Assembly (NCBI GenBank): GCA_036387135.1
Contig: DASVUH010000049.1
Span: forward strand, 29,207 to 93,206
Length of the DNA: 64,000 nucleotides
Direction of reading: 5' to 3'
Source of the DNA: JALZCH01 sp036387135
GTDB lineage: Bacteria; Acidobacteriota; Blastocatellia; Pyrinomonadales; Pyrinomonadaceae
In this document: in pieces, positions 51,485 through 61,250 of the stretch
How the letters are laid out: each line of letters starts with the position of its first letter
How positions within the stretch are numbered: position 1 is the first letter of the stretch
Notes under the pieces: model-generated
What the model was told of the DNA's origin: nothing
The model's database searches: none
The model's input: the letters and a program-made list of their open reading frames with translations, nothing else
Position numbers and translations under genes: made by a program

Positions 51485-52891
51485 ATGAAAGAGCGAATCA
51501 GAGCCTCTCTGGTATTCGTGTATAAACTGCTCGACCTGACCGCACTTGCCTTTGCCCTGTGGCTGGCTTTTTATCGCGGGGGACCGGAAGGCGTTGATTA
51601 CATTTGGCAGGCGATTTCCGCACCGAGCGTTGACAGCTCGATTTTCTTTGCGGGCGTTTTGGGTAGCTGGTCGTTTGTTTTGTCCTCGTTTTGGCTGTAC
51701 CGCTCAAAACGTCTGGCGAACTGGGAAGACGAATTTGTTGACGTTCTGCGGGCGGTCACGTTCTGCAGCTTGATTTTGGCGACGCTGATTTTGCTGGCGG
51801 AATGGCATATTTTTCCAAAAAGATTTTTGCTTATTTTCGCCTTCACGTCTTTTGTTCTGCTCTTTTCGATTCGGCTGGTCAAACGCAATCTTTTAACTCA
51901 GTTTCGATTACACGGGCGTAATCTGCGCTCTGTCGTCGTCATCGGCGCGGGAAATCGCGGGCAGAAAATCGTCAAATTGATCAAGGAAACACCGGAAATC
52001 GGTTATCACTTTGCAGGGTTTATTGATGACATTGACGACCCCGAAGTGCTTGGCAATCTGGATCAGATTCCGCAGGTTTTAGCCGAAAACGTGATTGACG
52101 AAGTGATTCTTTGTCTGCCGATTAAAACTTTTTACGACAAAATGGATTCAATCGCGCGGGCGGCTGAAGAACAGGGAATCACGGTTCGCGTCTATTCGGA
52201 TTTGTTTAATCTGAGACTGGCGCGCGCGGTCACCGGGGAAATCGGCGAAGCCCCGATTTTATCGCTTTACACCGCCCCGCAAGCCGATTGGCGAATGTTT
52301 ATCAAAAACGCGATTGATTTCGCCGGAGCATTGGTCTTGTTGATTTTGCTCTCGCCGCTGCTGTTGATTATCGCTTTGCTTATCAAGCTAACGTCTTCGG
52401 GTCCGGTATTTTTTATTCAGGAGCGTGTTGGATTGAACAAGCGGCGGTTCAAAATGTTCAAGTTTCGGACAATGTGTGTAGATGCCGACCGGCGGCAAAG
52501 CCAGCTCGAAGCCTTAAACGAAGCCGACGGTCCGGTTTTTAAAATCAAAAACGATCCGCGCGTCACGCAGATTGGAAAATGGCTGCGTAAAACAAGTCTT
52601 GACGAGCTGCCGCAGCTAATCAACGTTTTGCTCGGCGATTTATCTCTTGTCGGACCGCGCCCGCTTCCCGAACGCGATTTTCTAAAGTTCAACCAACTGT
52701 GGTTTAACCGCCGCTTTAGCGTCAAACCCGGAATTACCTGCGTCTGGCAGATTTCCGGCAGAAGCGAGACCAGCTTTGATAAATGGATTCTGCAAGACCT
52801 CGAATACATTGATAAATGGTCTTTAGGTCTCGATTTCAAGATTTTGGTTAAAACAATTCCGGCGGTTATTCGCGGCTCCGGCGCGATGTAA
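51485..52891 (+). CDS. Polyisoprenyl-phosphate hexose-1-phosphate transferase (WbaP/WcaJ type)
   Basis: 468 residues. Four N-terminal membrane helices (to about 125) precede a CoA-binding-like Rossmann segment (VVVIGAGNRGQKIVKLIKET). A fifth helix at about 280-300 leads to the C-terminal bacterial sugar-transferase domain: RVGLNKRRFKMFKFRTMCVD, then LRKTSLDELPQLINVLLGDL, SLVGPRPLPERD and the ending VIRGSGAM. It transfers a sugar phosphate to undecaprenyl phosphate to start the repeat unit. The sugar is unknown; glucose or galactose are common in this family. A gap of only 7 nt follows. Confidence 0.94.
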   Translation: MKERIRASLVFVYKLLDLTALAFALWLAFYRGGPEGVDYIWQAISAPSVDSSIFFAGVLGSWSFVLSSFWLYRSKRLANWEDEFVDVLRAVTFCSLILATLILLAEWHIFPKRFLLIFAFTSFVLLFSIRLVKRNLLTQFRLHGRNLRSVVVIGAGNRGQKIVKLIKETPEIGYHFAGFIDDIDDPEVLGNLDQIPQVLAENVIDEVILCLPIKTFYDKMDSIARAAEEQGITVRVYSDLFNLRLARAVTGEIGEAPILSLYTAPQADWRMFIKNAIDFAGALVLLILLSPLLLIIALLIKLTSSGPVFFIQERVGLNKRRFKMFKFRTMCVDADRRQSQLEALNEADGPVFKIKNDPRVTQIGKWLRKTSLDELPQLINVLLGDLSLVGPRPLPERDFLKFNQLWFNRRFSVKPGITCVWQISGRSETSFDKWILQDLEYIDKWSLGLDFKILVKTIPAVIRGSGAM

Positions 52892-52898
52892 AATTTGA

Positions 52899-54410
52899 AT
52901 GAGAATACAGGCATCAGGAAAAACAACGACTTTTACGGCAGGAGCAATACTGCCATATGCGTTGGTCTGTTCGGTGTTTTTAGCAGCTTGTTTGCTAGGC
53001 GCTGCCGTTATCTCAGTTGGCGGAGGCTCGCCTTCGATCACGCTGGCAATCGGCGCTCTCGCTTTTCTCGCAATCGGCGGCGTTGCCTGCTTTGTTCTGG
53101 AACTGCCGATTATCTCGCTCGTTCGTTTTGCTTTTATTGCCTCGTTTTTTTTCAAATGCGAAGTGAATTTTTACAAAATTGACGAAATTGAAGACCCATC
53201 GGGTTTCAATATCTCTTTAACGCTGCTGACTGCGTTGTTTTTATTAGTTTATGACTGGTTTGACGTTGAAGATGAAACGGGAGAAAAAGTATTTCCCTTA
53301 CAGTTTTCGATATTGTTTTTCTCGCTGTTTGTCTGCGCTGCGCTTTCGGTTCTTTACAGCGGCTCGAATCTGCTCGGCTGGTTTTCGCTCTGGTCGTTTT
53401 CGACTTCGCTGCTGGTCGCATATGTTGTCGCCTCGCATTTCAGCCATCGAGAAAGACTCGTTCAATTAGTCGTCGGATTAGCAATCGGGCTGATATTCAC
53501 GGGGCTGACCGCATTTTTGCAGTATATGTTCGATTTTCCGACAAATTTATCTTTCTTCGGAACCGGAACCGAAGAAGAGATGCTTGGAACGCAGAGCGTG
53601 GAACTAGCTCGCGTTCCCGCATTTTTGCGGACGCCGACCGGAATGGCTTGGCACGTAACGACGCTAATGCCGATTGTTGCCGCTCCGCTGATTTGCCGCG
53701 TGAAAAACTTTAACGGCTGGCACAACATCGCTTTATTAGCTGCAACGCTCGCGGGAACAGTTGCAGTAATACTTTCTCTGGCGCGGGGAAGCTGGATCTC
53801 GCTGGTGGTTGTATTTGTGCTGCTTGTTCTGTTTGGCTGGTATCGGCTCTCGCCTGCGGAAAAAAGAAAATATTGTATTTCAGTAGGCGGCATTGTCGTT
53901 CTTGCCTGCCTGTTTCTCGCTCCGTTCTCAGGCAGAATTTACGAACGTTTGACACAAGACGACGACGGTTCGGCGTATATCCGCTTGCCGCTGATGGAAA
54001 CCGCTTTTCGGATGATTGAAGATAATCCGCTCGTCGGCGTCGGCATAAACAATTACCGTGCGACTATGACGAAATACGACGAGACGGATATTTTTGTCAG
54101 CCAGGTTTTTCCAAATCCGGTTCACAATATTTTTGCTCACGTCACGGCGGAAATCGGTATTCCGGGCGGAATAATCTTCTGTCTGCTGTTTCTCGCCGCT
54201 TTAATCGAATGTTTCAAGACAATGACATCGCGCGACCGCCTTCTGTTTGCGCTTGGCTTAGGCGCGACCGCCGGAATAATCGCGTTTGTAATTTCCGGTA
54301 TGAAAGAACCCGGCTCGCTCGGATCGGTTCGCGTGCCGGTACGCACTTTGTATTTTTTCTTTGGAATGATTTTGGCGATTAGCAGGATGCGCCGCCAACT
54401 TATTTTCTAG
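52899..54410 (+). CDS. O-antigen ligase/polymerase family membrane protein
   Basis: 503 residues, about 10-12 membrane helices. The large periplasmic loop and helix pair of the Wzy/WaaL family is visible: SLARGSWISLVVVFVLLVLF and IRLPLMETAFRMIEDNPLVG, then NPVHNIFAHVTAEIGIPGGI, where the H-N-x-F/Y and E-x-G-x-x-G pattern is the family signature. As no other Wzy is in the locus, this is the best candidate for the repeat-unit polymerase, though ligases look the same at this level. The start is 7 nt after the priming transferase. Confidence 0.85.
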   Translation: MRIQASGKTTTFTAGAILPYALVCSVFLAACLLGAAVISVGGGSPSITLAIGALAFLAIGGVACFVLELPIISLVRFAFIASFFFKCEVNFYKIDEIEDPSGFNISLTLLTALFLLVYDWFDVEDETGEKVFPLQFSILFFSLFVCAALSVLYSGSNLLGWFSLWSFSTSLLVAYVVASHFSHRERLVQLVVGLAIGLIFTGLTAFLQYMFDFPTNLSFFGTGTEEEMLGTQSVELARVPAFLRTPTGMAWHVTTLMPIVAAPLICRVKNFNGWHNIALLAATLAGTVAVILSLARGSWISLVVVFVLLVLFGWYRLSPAEKRKYCISVGGIVVLACLFLAPFSGRIYERLTQDDDGSAYIRLPLMETAFRMIEDNPLVGVGINNYRATMTKYDETDIFVSQVFPNPVHNIFAHVTAEIGIPGGIIFCLLFLAALIECFKTMTSRDRLLFALGLGATAGIIAFVISGMKEPGSLGSVRVPVRTLYFFFGMILAISRMRRQLIF

Positions 54411-54453
54411 CTTTCGCAACCTTCGAGATTGAACCAGGATTAATTAAGTAATA

Positions 54454-55815
54454 ATGGCAACGGTAATAAATAAAGAAATCTTGTCCGAAAACGCTTCGAC
54501 CAGTGTAGCGAGACCTTTATTGTGGATGGTCTTGTCGGGAGTTATCAGCATTGCTAACAGCATCCTGATTTGGGTATTCATGGCGCGGATGCGCGAAACC
54601 GAAGAACTTGGCAGATTCACAATTGTAATGGGGCTTTATGCTCTTTTTTACAGCGTCTGTTCGCTCGGTTTAATGCCTTTTCTGGTTAGCGAAATCAGCC
54701 GCAGAAATGAGCATAGCAAAATGCGTCAGGAAGGCGATCAAGCTGTTGTCGGCTTTATTAGCAGCGCCTCGGTTTTCCTGTTAATTTCAGGAATTGTCTG
54801 CGCCGTTTTAATGGCGGCTTGCGGATTTTGGGCGAGCGAGTCGTGGTCTGTTCGCGTCTCAACATTAATTTTGAGCCTCACGATGATTCCCACCGGCGTG
54901 ATTGGGGTTGCGGAAGCAACTGCTATTTCATTCGCTCGGACACGTTTAATCGCCTTTGTCACTACGCTTGAAAATGTTCTGAGAACCCTTATTCCTCTTG
55001 TCTTAATCTGGTTTGGCTATTCGATTTCCGTAATTTGCCTATCGTTCGTAGTCGTTAGAATCCCGGCTTTGCTGGTTTATTTATTGGCAGCCAAAAAAGG
55101 GATTTCAAATTTCGACTTCAACACCGAGGATTTCCTTAAAATTTCAAAAGTTTCCCCGACTTTTGCCGGAACAATCATTTTTGCTTCGATAAACTGGCAG
55201 GTCGTAATAATTCTCTTAGGACACTATAGTACGGAAGTCGAATCGGCAAAGTACGGAGTCGCATCGCGTTTTCTCATTCCGGTCTCTATTCTGATGGCTA
55301 GCTATGCCAATGTTATTCAACCGCTCATAACGCAGCATATCCAGAAAGCAACCGGGAATTCCGGTTTATATCTTTCCAAAATGGCGCGGTATCCTTTGAT
55401 TTTATCAACTCTGGCTGCGCTGATTTCACCGTTTTTATCCGGTCAGGTTCTGGTCGCTTTATTTGGTGATAATTATGCTGATGTCGCGCCGACTCTAAAT
55501 ATTCTGGCAGTCAGCGTCGTGCCTTTTTGTTTAGTAATGGTCGTCGCCAGAGGATTGATTGCGACAAACTCGCAACACATTGATCTGCTCGCCAATGCGC
55601 TCGGCGCTGTTGCCTGTTTTTCCGTCGGCGCAATGTTGATTCCGCAATATGGCGCAGTCGGCGCGGCGCTCGCGCAACTAATCTCGTTTCTTTTAATAGC
55701 TTTGGTCGAGATCAGTTATTTATCGAAAAAATTAGTTAGCTTCAGCGTTTGGCGAACCGGTTCATATTCCTCGGCGTGTCTTTTGGTAATTTACTTAATT
55801 CTCTGGAAATTCTAG
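54454..55815 (+). CDS. Oligosaccharide flippase family protein (Wzx-like)
   Basis: 453 residues, about 12 membrane helices evenly spaced, typical of the MOP superfamily. The first helix region (LLWMVLSGVISIANSILIWV), the F-x-x-R-R patches between helices and the C-terminal LAQLISFLLIALVEISYLSK fit the Wzx/PST group. It should flip the lipid-linked repeat unit to the periplasm. It sits between the polymerase candidate and a GT4 gene in the same direction, 43 nt after the former. Confidence 0.9.
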   Translation: MATVINKEILSENASTSVARPLLWMVLSGVISIANSILIWVFMARMRETEELGRFTIVMGLYALFYSVCSLGLMPFLVSEISRRNEHSKMRQEGDQAVVGFISSASVFLLISGIVCAVLMAACGFWASESWSVRVSTLILSLTMIPTGVIGVAEATAISFARTRLIAFVTTLENVLRTLIPLVLIWFGYSISVICLSFVVVRIPALLVYLLAAKKGISNFDFNTEDFLKISKVSPTFAGTIIFASINWQVVIILLGHYSTEVESAKYGVASRFLIPVSILMASYANVIQPLITQHIQKATGNSGLYLSKMARYPLILSTLAALISPFLSGQVLVALFGDNYADVAPTLNILAVSVVPFCLVMVVARGLIATNSQHIDLLANALGAVACFSVGAMLIPQYGAVGAALAQLISFLLIALVEISYLSKKLVSFSVWRTGSYSSACLLVIYLILWKF

Positions 55816-55882
55816 TCATTTCATTCTCTAAATTTTAGTAACAATTAAATTAACAAAACCTCGTCACTAGCGAGAACATCGA

Positions 55883-57058
55883 ATGAATAAGTGTCATTTC
55901 CAATCCGAAGTAATTGAAAGAACTGCTGAAACGGTAGTGCTTCCCGATACGACTCGAACAGCCTTGAGCCGGGCAAAAAAGAGTCGTGTCCTGATGGTCG
56001 GTATGCACTTGACGAAAACTCGCGGCGGCATTTCGACTCTTATTGCTGAAATTCTGAAATCGCCTTTGAAAGACGATTTCGAATTCACTTACATCGAATC
56101 TCAAGCGGAAGACTTCGGGAAATTCGGCAAAGCATTTTTGGCTTTGGGCGCAATTGCGCGGTTCGCTTGGATTTGCATTTCGAAGCGCCCGAATCTGGTT
56201 TATGTCCATCTCGGAAGCAACGCGAGCTTATATCGCGAATCAATTTTCATTTTTCTGGCAAAGCTTTTCGGGAAGAAAGTTATTACACACTTTCACGCGG
56301 GCGACGTTGATAATTACTATCCTTTCCAAAGTAAAATCGGTCAAAAGTTTATTCAAACAGCTCTCCGCTTGAGCGATAGCTTTATCGCAGTTTCTCAGGA
56401 ATCGGCGAAGCAGCTCAGAGATATAACCCAATCACAAAATATCTCCGTTATCACCAACGCGATTGATACATCGGTTTTTAATGGCGATAAGAAATCATTA
56501 ACAGATGATCCGAGCGGCGACGCGGTGAGATTGTTGTTCGTCGGGGCAGTCGGGAAATTAAAGGGCGAGAAAGATTTAATCAAAGCTCTGGCGCTTTTGC
56601 GCGACAATAAACCAAATTTAAAAATTTCTTTTCTCGGATACGGGGCGGAGAATCTCAAGGATTATTGTGAAAGATTTGAAATCGGCAATCTCGTTGAATA
56701 TTTGGGCGCGGTTCCGATGGATGAAAGAATCGAGTTCTTTCGACGCTCCGACATTTTCGTATTACCGACTTACGCGGAAGCCATGCCGATGTCGGTTATC
56801 GAAGCAATGGCTGCCGGTCTGCCCGTAATTTCAACCCGCGTCGGAGGAATACCCGAGTTAATCGAAGACGGCGTTGACGGAATTCTGTTTGCGCCCGGAG
56901 ATGTCAGCGCTCTGGCAGAAAAAATTTCATTTCTCTTAAATAACAAAGATACCCGAATAAGAATCGGCAAAAAAGCAAAACAAAAAGCGCGCGAGCAAAT
57001 GGATTTTCGAGTTTATGTAAATAAGCTCCGCACTCTTTTGTTTGCTATGTGCAGCTAA
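55883..57058 (+). CDS. GT4-type glycosyltransferase
   Basis: 391 residues, GT-B fold. The N-terminal Rossmann motif SRVLMVGMHLTKTRGGISTL is typical of GT4. The acceptor side has ITHFHAGDVDNYYP. The C-terminal domain has LLFVGAVGKLKGEKDLIKAL and the EX7E catalytic or nucleotide-binding motif in PTYAEAMPMSVIEAMAAGLP, then VGGIPELIEDGVDGILFAPG. It probably adds a sugar during repeat-unit assembly. It is the only clear GT4 of the locus, so few sugars may be added before flipping unless other transferases lie elsewhere. The next gene begins 8 nt after its stop. Confidence 0.93.
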   Translation: MNKCHFQSEVIERTAETVVLPDTTRTALSRAKKSRVLMVGMHLTKTRGGISTLIAEILKSPLKDDFEFTYIESQAEDFGKFGKAFLALGAIARFAWICISKRPNLVYVHLGSNASLYRESIFIFLAKLFGKKVITHFHAGDVDNYYPFQSKIGQKFIQTALRLSDSFIAVSQESAKQLRDITQSQNISVITNAIDTSVFNGDKKSLTDDPSGDAVRLLFVGAVGKLKGEKDLIKALALLRDNKPNLKISFLGYGAENLKDYCERFEIGNLVEYLGAVPMDERIEFFRRSDIFVLPTYAEAMPMSVIEAMAAGLPVISTRVGGIPELIEDGVDGILFAPGDVSALAEKISFLLNNKDTRIRIGKKAKQKAREQMDFRVYVNKLRTLLFAMCS

Positions 57059-57066
57059 AACTAAAT

Positions 57067-58098
57067 ATGACTAAAACTAAATTTCTGATTAAACGTTCTA
57101 TAAAATCAGTTGCGTCCCTCACTAATGTGAGAGGCGGTTTCCCTTCGGCAGCGCCGGGTTCCGTCAATATTATTGCGTATCACCGGGTTGTCGCCGATAT
57201 TGCAAAAGCCGAACGAGAAGCTATTCATGGACTCGTCGTGTCGGCAACAACATTTCGACGCCATTGCGAATTGCTGCACCGGACTTATGACGTTGTTTCG
57301 CTTGAAACTGCGATTCACTTTTTGAGCGAGGAGCGAAGAGTTCGGCGACCTCTCGCCGTTATCACTTTCGATGACGGTTATCTCGATTTTTATGAACAAG
57401 CATTTCCTATTCTCAATGAATTCGGGCTTCCCGCGACGGTTTTTCTGCCCACTGAATTTATCGGACAAAATAAGCCTTTGGCGCACGACCGCATTTTCTG
57501 GCTGGTGAAGCATGCGATTGAGAAATCAATTTCCATCAAAACCGCATTAATCAAGGCAGGAGTCGCAAGCCAAGTCGCAGGAGAATTTGCTGAAATCCGC
57601 AATCTTCTTAAGTTAACCGATTCGATAGTTTATTTACCAAACCCGTTGCGGGAGAAGGTCATTTCCGAACTGGAAAATGAGCTGGGAGAAAACTTGGAAG
57701 CCTATCCGCGTGAATATCAATTATTGAATTGGGAGATGGTTCGCGAGATGGCGCGAAAGGGAATTAACTTCGGCGGACATACGGCTAATCACGTCGTCCT
57801 GCCGCTCGAAGACGAAGCTGCGCTGGAAAAGGAAATTGTTGCCAGCAAGAAAGAACTCGAACGCCAATTGGGAAGCAAAGTTGTTTCATTCGCTTATCCA
57901 AACGGCGCATATAACGCAGGAATAAGACAACTTATTGCGCAAGCCGGATACAAAGTCGCCGTAACTACGGAAAAAAGAATTAACCAGCCCGGAGACGATT
58001 TGTTTGCCCTCGGCAGAATCAGTCTTTGTGAAGAATCTACGCGCGGGATTAAAGGTGTTTATTCGTCGGGAGTCGCAAAAGTCAGATTGGGAGTTTAG
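57067..58098 (+). CDS. Polysaccharide deacetylase family protein
   Basis: 343 residues from ATG 57067; an in-frame GTG at 57049 overlaps the GT4 gene. The NodB-type motifs are visible: motif 1 as VITFDDGYLDFYEQAFPIL, with the catalytic and metal-binding D-D pair, and motif 2 as INFGGHTANHVVLPLED, with the H-x3-H metal ligands. VVSFAYPNGAYNAG then matches motif 3. No signal peptide or membrane helix is clear at the N-terminus. It removes acetyl groups from a sugar amine, probably of the exopolysaccharide repeat unit. It precedes a membrane protein of unknown function by 3 nt. Confidence 0.9.
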   Translation: MTKTKFLIKRSIKSVASLTNVRGGFPSAAPGSVNIIAYHRVVADIAKAEREAIHGLVVSATTFRRHCELLHRTYDVVSLETAIHFLSEERRVRRPLAVITFDDGYLDFYEQAFPILNEFGLPATVFLPTEFIGQNKPLAHDRIFWLVKHAIEKSISIKTALIKAGVASQVAGEFAEIRNLLKLTDSIVYLPNPLREKVISELENELGENLEAYPREYQLLNWEMVREMARKGINFGGHTANHVVLPLEDEAALEKEIVASKKELERQLGSKVVSFAYPNGAYNAGIRQLIAQAGYKVAVTTEKRINQPGDDLFALGRISLCEESTRGIKGVYSSGVAKVRLGV

Positions 58099-58101
58099 TT
58101 T

Positions 58102-59010
58102 ATGGAACAAATCTATAACAAATTCACGACCGCCTTACAATGGAGTTTTTTCCGAAACGACTTGCAAGGGAGCTATTCTCGTTTAAACGAAAGTCAGGTT
58201 CGACAACTTGATAAGAATTCAAGCGAGACGGTGATTTCGCAAATATCGCTAAATCCTGCCTCAATTGCGGGTGTGTTGGGCGCGGTGACTTTTATTTTGG
58301 TTTTTGCCAGCGTCGCAACACAATCGGCGGATTACTTGACCGGGCATAGCTCTCCATTTCTTCATAAAATGGATAAGGTCTTTAACCTTGATCTTGAGCA
58401 AAATGTGTCGAGTTTTTTCTCGATGCTGCTCTTGCTTTTCACCAGTCTGCTTCTGGCGTTTATCACCGTACTTAAAAGAAAACAAAGGGCTTCTTATCTG
58501 TTTGAGTGGGCTGTTCTTTCAATAGGTTTTCTTTTTATGACATTTGATGAGTCAACCCAAATTCATGAAAAGCTGATTGAGCCTATGAGGGCGATTTTAG
58601 GAGGGAAAAATCTGGGTATATTTTATTACGCCTGGGTCGTTCCCGCCATTGCTCTTGTCTTATTTCTCTCTCTCTTCTTTCTAAAATTCTTATGGAATCT
58701 TCCCGCAAAACCGAGGCTTGCGTTCATAATAAGCGGGATCATTTACCTCGGCGGGGCTATCGGTATGGAGCTGGTCGGAGGAAACTATGCCGAAATACAC
58801 GGAAGAGACAACCTGATTTACATCGCGCTGACAACGATTGAAGAAAGTCTTGAAATGGTGGGCGTTATCGTTTTCATTTGGGCATTGCTTGAATATATCG
58901 CCGTCACTTACAGAGAAATCGAAGTGCAATTTGACGGGCGTTGCGAAACCGCCCAAACAGCGGAAAAAAACTTTAATGTCGCTAAGGAATTCATTTTCGC
59001 AAACAAGTAA
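58102..59010 (+). CDS. Polytopic membrane protein of unknown function in the exopolysaccharide locus
   Basis: 302 residues, 3 nt after the deacetylase gene. About six membrane helices are visible (about 53-73, 104-124, 133-149, 172-196, 206-225, 247-268). Several acidic and His residues lie in or at the helix ends: D149-E150 and H155-E156 in MTFDESTQIHEKL, E223 in IGMELVGGNY, and E247-E248/E251 in TTIEESLEMVGV. That arrangement is like a membrane-embedded metal-dependent hydrolase or transferase, but no named family was recognised. The context predicts a role in decorating or processing lipid-linked sugars. Not a flippase or polymerase by pattern. Confidence 0.7.
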   Translation: MEQIYNKFTTALQWSFFRNDLQGSYSRLNESQVRQLDKNSSETVISQISLNPASIAGVLGAVTFILVFASVATQSADYLTGHSSPFLHKMDKVFNLDLEQNVSSFFSMLLLLFTSLLLAFITVLKRKQRASYLFEWAVLSIGFLFMTFDESTQIHEKLIEPMRAILGGKNLGIFYYAWVVPAIALVLFLSLFFLKFLWNLPAKPRLAFIISGIIYLGGAIGMELVGGNYAEIHGRDNLIYIALTTIEESLEMVGVIVFIWALLEYIAVTYREIEVQFDGRCETAQTAEKNFNVAKEFIFANK

Positions 59011-59111
59011 TTAAGAAAATAGAAAAATGAAATTATATTTCATCATTTTTTAATCTACTTGTTTTATTTGTCGCTCATAACCATCTCGACGCCGCTTTTG
59101 AAGCAGAGATT

Positions 59112-60218
59112 ATGCAAAATTACCCTTTTCGTTTAGGTCATCGTCCCGAATTGGACGGCTTGCGCGGCATTGCTATTCTCCTTGTTCTATTGCACCACGC
59201 CGGTATTCCTTTAATTGCGGGGGCGCATATCGGCGTTGATATATTTTTCGTGCTGTCGGGGTTCCTTATCACTGCGCTGCTGTGTCAGGAATATGAACGT
59301 TACGGTCGGATCAGCCTGAAAAATTTTTATATTCGCAGGCTTCTTCGCCTAACTCCGGCGCTGGCTCTTTTGCTCGCCGTGTTAGGCGCTTATACGGTTG
59401 CAGCCAAATCGGGAGCGGAGCTTGTCAAAACCGGAAAAGCAATTGTTTTTACGGCGCTTTATCTATCGGATTTCGCGCTTGCGTTCGACTTTGCAAAGCT
59501 CGGAGCGCTCGAACATACCTGGTCGCTGGCAATCGAAGAACATTTCTATCTTCTTTACCCGCTCGCGCTTGTTCTGCTGTTCGGAAAGAGAATGTCACGG
59601 CGGACTATCTTTGCCGCTTTCGGCGCGTTGATCGTCGTTATAGCGATTCATCGCGCTTTCCTGTGGGGACCGATTTCTCAGGAAGTAAATCGAGTTTTCT
59701 ACGGTTTTGACACGCGCGCAGACGGTTTGCTGATCGGATGTCTGCTGGGGCTTGCCGCATCATGGGGCAAGCTGCCGCCTGTGAAATGGTTTCCGGCGCT
59801 CCCAGCCGCTTTGGCGTTGTTTTTTGCTACCGTTTTCGCGGCTTGGGATTCGGCGGTTTATGCATACGGATTGCCTGTAATCAATTTGTCCACCGCGTTT
59901 GTCATAGCATTTGCGCTAACCTCGCGCCCTCAGTTTCTAGCCAGTAAGGCTTTGGTATGGATTGGCACAATTTCATACGGGCTTTATCTCTGGCACAACC
60001 TCATTTTCATTCTGGTTCGCGAGCGTATAACCGATTCGCCCTGGGGCGTGCTTATTTTGGGGAGCGTCGTTAGCTTTGCCTGTGCTGCGCTGTCTTACTA
60101 TCTGTTGGAGAAACCCTGTCTGAAATTAAAAGAACGATTTACAACTCCCGCGGCTCAGCCGGAGAGCCTTGATGCCGCTGTTTTCAATTCTCCGGCTCCG
60201 CAAAGCCTGAATAGTTAG
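59112..60218 (+). CDS. Acyltransferase 3 family membrane protein
   Basis: 368 residues, about 10 membrane helices. The N-terminal signature RPELDGLRGIAILLVLLHHA with H-x-x/G and the following GVDIFFVLSGFLITALL are diagnostic of the acyltransferase 3 family, and FYIRRLLRLTPALALLLAV is its next conserved block. EHTWSLAIEEHFYLLYPLAL follows. It transfers acyl groups, typically acetyl, to sugars across the membrane. In this locus it is likely to decorate the exopolysaccharide. The 101-nt gap upstream holds a weak AT-rich hairpin at about 59021-59052. Confidence 0.93.
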   Translation: MQNYPFRLGHRPELDGLRGIAILLVLLHHAGIPLIAGAHIGVDIFFVLSGFLITALLCQEYERYGRISLKNFYIRRLLRLTPALALLLAVLGAYTVAAKSGAELVKTGKAIVFTALYLSDFALAFDFAKLGALEHTWSLAIEEHFYLLYPLALVLLFGKRMSRRTIFAAFGALIVVIAIHRAFLWGPISQEVNRVFYGFDTRADGLLIGCLLGLAASWGKLPPVKWFPALPAALALFFATVFAAWDSAVYAYGLPVINLSTAFVIAFALTSRPQFLASKALVWIGTISYGLYLWHNLIFILVRERITDSPWGVLILGSVVSFACAALSYYLLEKPCLKLKERFTTPAAQPESLDAAVFNSPAPQSLNS

Positions 60219-60238
60219 CCCTTGAGAAAGTTAATAAA

Positions 60239-61015
60239 ATGGAATTACAAGTCTCGCCTAATTTGGTAAATAAAACGACGTTTGCAAGAGCCGATGTGCT
60301 TGAGTATTTTCAAGACCTCGATGCGCTTTTTGAACCCGAAAAAGTCATTTTTGAAAAATTGCTGCCCGCAATTAGAAATAAAAAAATACTCGACCTCGGA
60401 ATTGGCGGAGGCAGAACGACCAAATATTTGCTGCAAATCAGCAGCGATTATGTCGGCATTGATTACGTCCCGGAGTTTGCGCGGGAAACAAGCACAAAAT
60501 ATCCCGGCGCAAAAATTCTGTGCGGCGACGCCAGAGATTTAAAAGAATTTGAAGATAACAGCTTTGATTTTGTTCTTTTTTCTTTTAACGGTCTTGACTG
60601 CATTTCAGGCGAGGACAGGCTAAAGGCGTTGAAAGAGATAAATCGCGTGCTCAAAAAGGGCGGATTTTTTATGTTCTCATCTCACAATCGGGATTATCGG
60701 TATTTCAAAAAACTTCCGTGGCAGCGAAGGATTCAATACGATTTAAATTATTTCAAGTTTTTCCTGTATTGCCTTTACTATCTGCCCGCGCATTCCAGAA
60801 TGAAAAAGCACGAAGTCTACACGAATGACTTCGCATTGATAAATGATCCCGACCACAGATTTTCTTTGCTCCTTTATTACATCAGCATTGAAAAGCAAGT
60901 AAAACAACTCACAGACTTTGGATTCTCCGATATTGAGGCTTATGACATGCAAGGAAAGCTCGTGAAGAGCGACACTTCGTCACACTGGATTTATTACCTG
61001 GCGAAAAAAAGCTGA
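60239..61015 (+). CDS. Class I SAM-dependent methyltransferase
   Basis: 258 residues. Motif I is KILDLGIGGGRTTKYL, motif II-like text is YVGIDYVPEFARETSTKYPG, and CGDARDLKEFEDNSFDFVLF follows. The acidic residue after beta-2 (D in GIDYVP) binds the ribose of S-adenosylmethionine. The C-terminal half, with KLPWQRRIQYDLNYFKFFLY, is a lid or substrate region with no close match recognised. It probably methylates a sugar of the repeat unit; O- or C-methyl cannot be told apart. It is the last gene before a terminator at 61069-61098. Confidence 0.9.
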   Translation: MELQVSPNLVNKTTFARADVLEYFQDLDALFEPEKVIFEKLLPAIRNKKILDLGIGGGRTTKYLLQISSDYVGIDYVPEFARETSTKYPGAKILCGDARDLKEFEDNSFDFVLFSFNGLDCISGEDRLKALKEINRVLKKGGFFMFSSHNRDYRYFKKLPWQRRIQYDLNYFKFFLYCLYYLPAHSRMKKHEVYTNDFALINDPDHRFSLLLYYISIEKQVKQLTDFGFSDIEAYDMQGKLVKSDTSSHWIYYLAKKS

Positions 61016-61068
61016 AATAATTAGCATAGGTTGTTGGCAGCTTTGGCTAATTGCTTCATAAATATGGA

Positions 61069-61098
61069 GATCGGTTTGTATCAGACCGGTCTTTTTTC
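61069..61098 (+). terminator. Rho-independent terminator in the exopolysaccharide locus
   Basis: GATCGGTTT (61069-61077) pairs with AGACCGGTC (61083-61091), with two G-U pairs and a 5-nt loop, followed by TTTTTTC. It lies 54 nt after the methyltransferase stop and splits the locus into two transcription units. Confidence 0.85.
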
Positions 61099-61250
61099 TT
61101 TGTCGTATTGCCGCCATCTTTTAACAAACAAAAAATTAACAGGATTTAAACAAACTTCCCTGAAAAAATGGAATGTAGCTTTCTTTAAAACTCTAAAAAT
61201 GCAAGTAAACAAAAATAAAATCACAACATTAACTGATCAAGAGGATAAAT

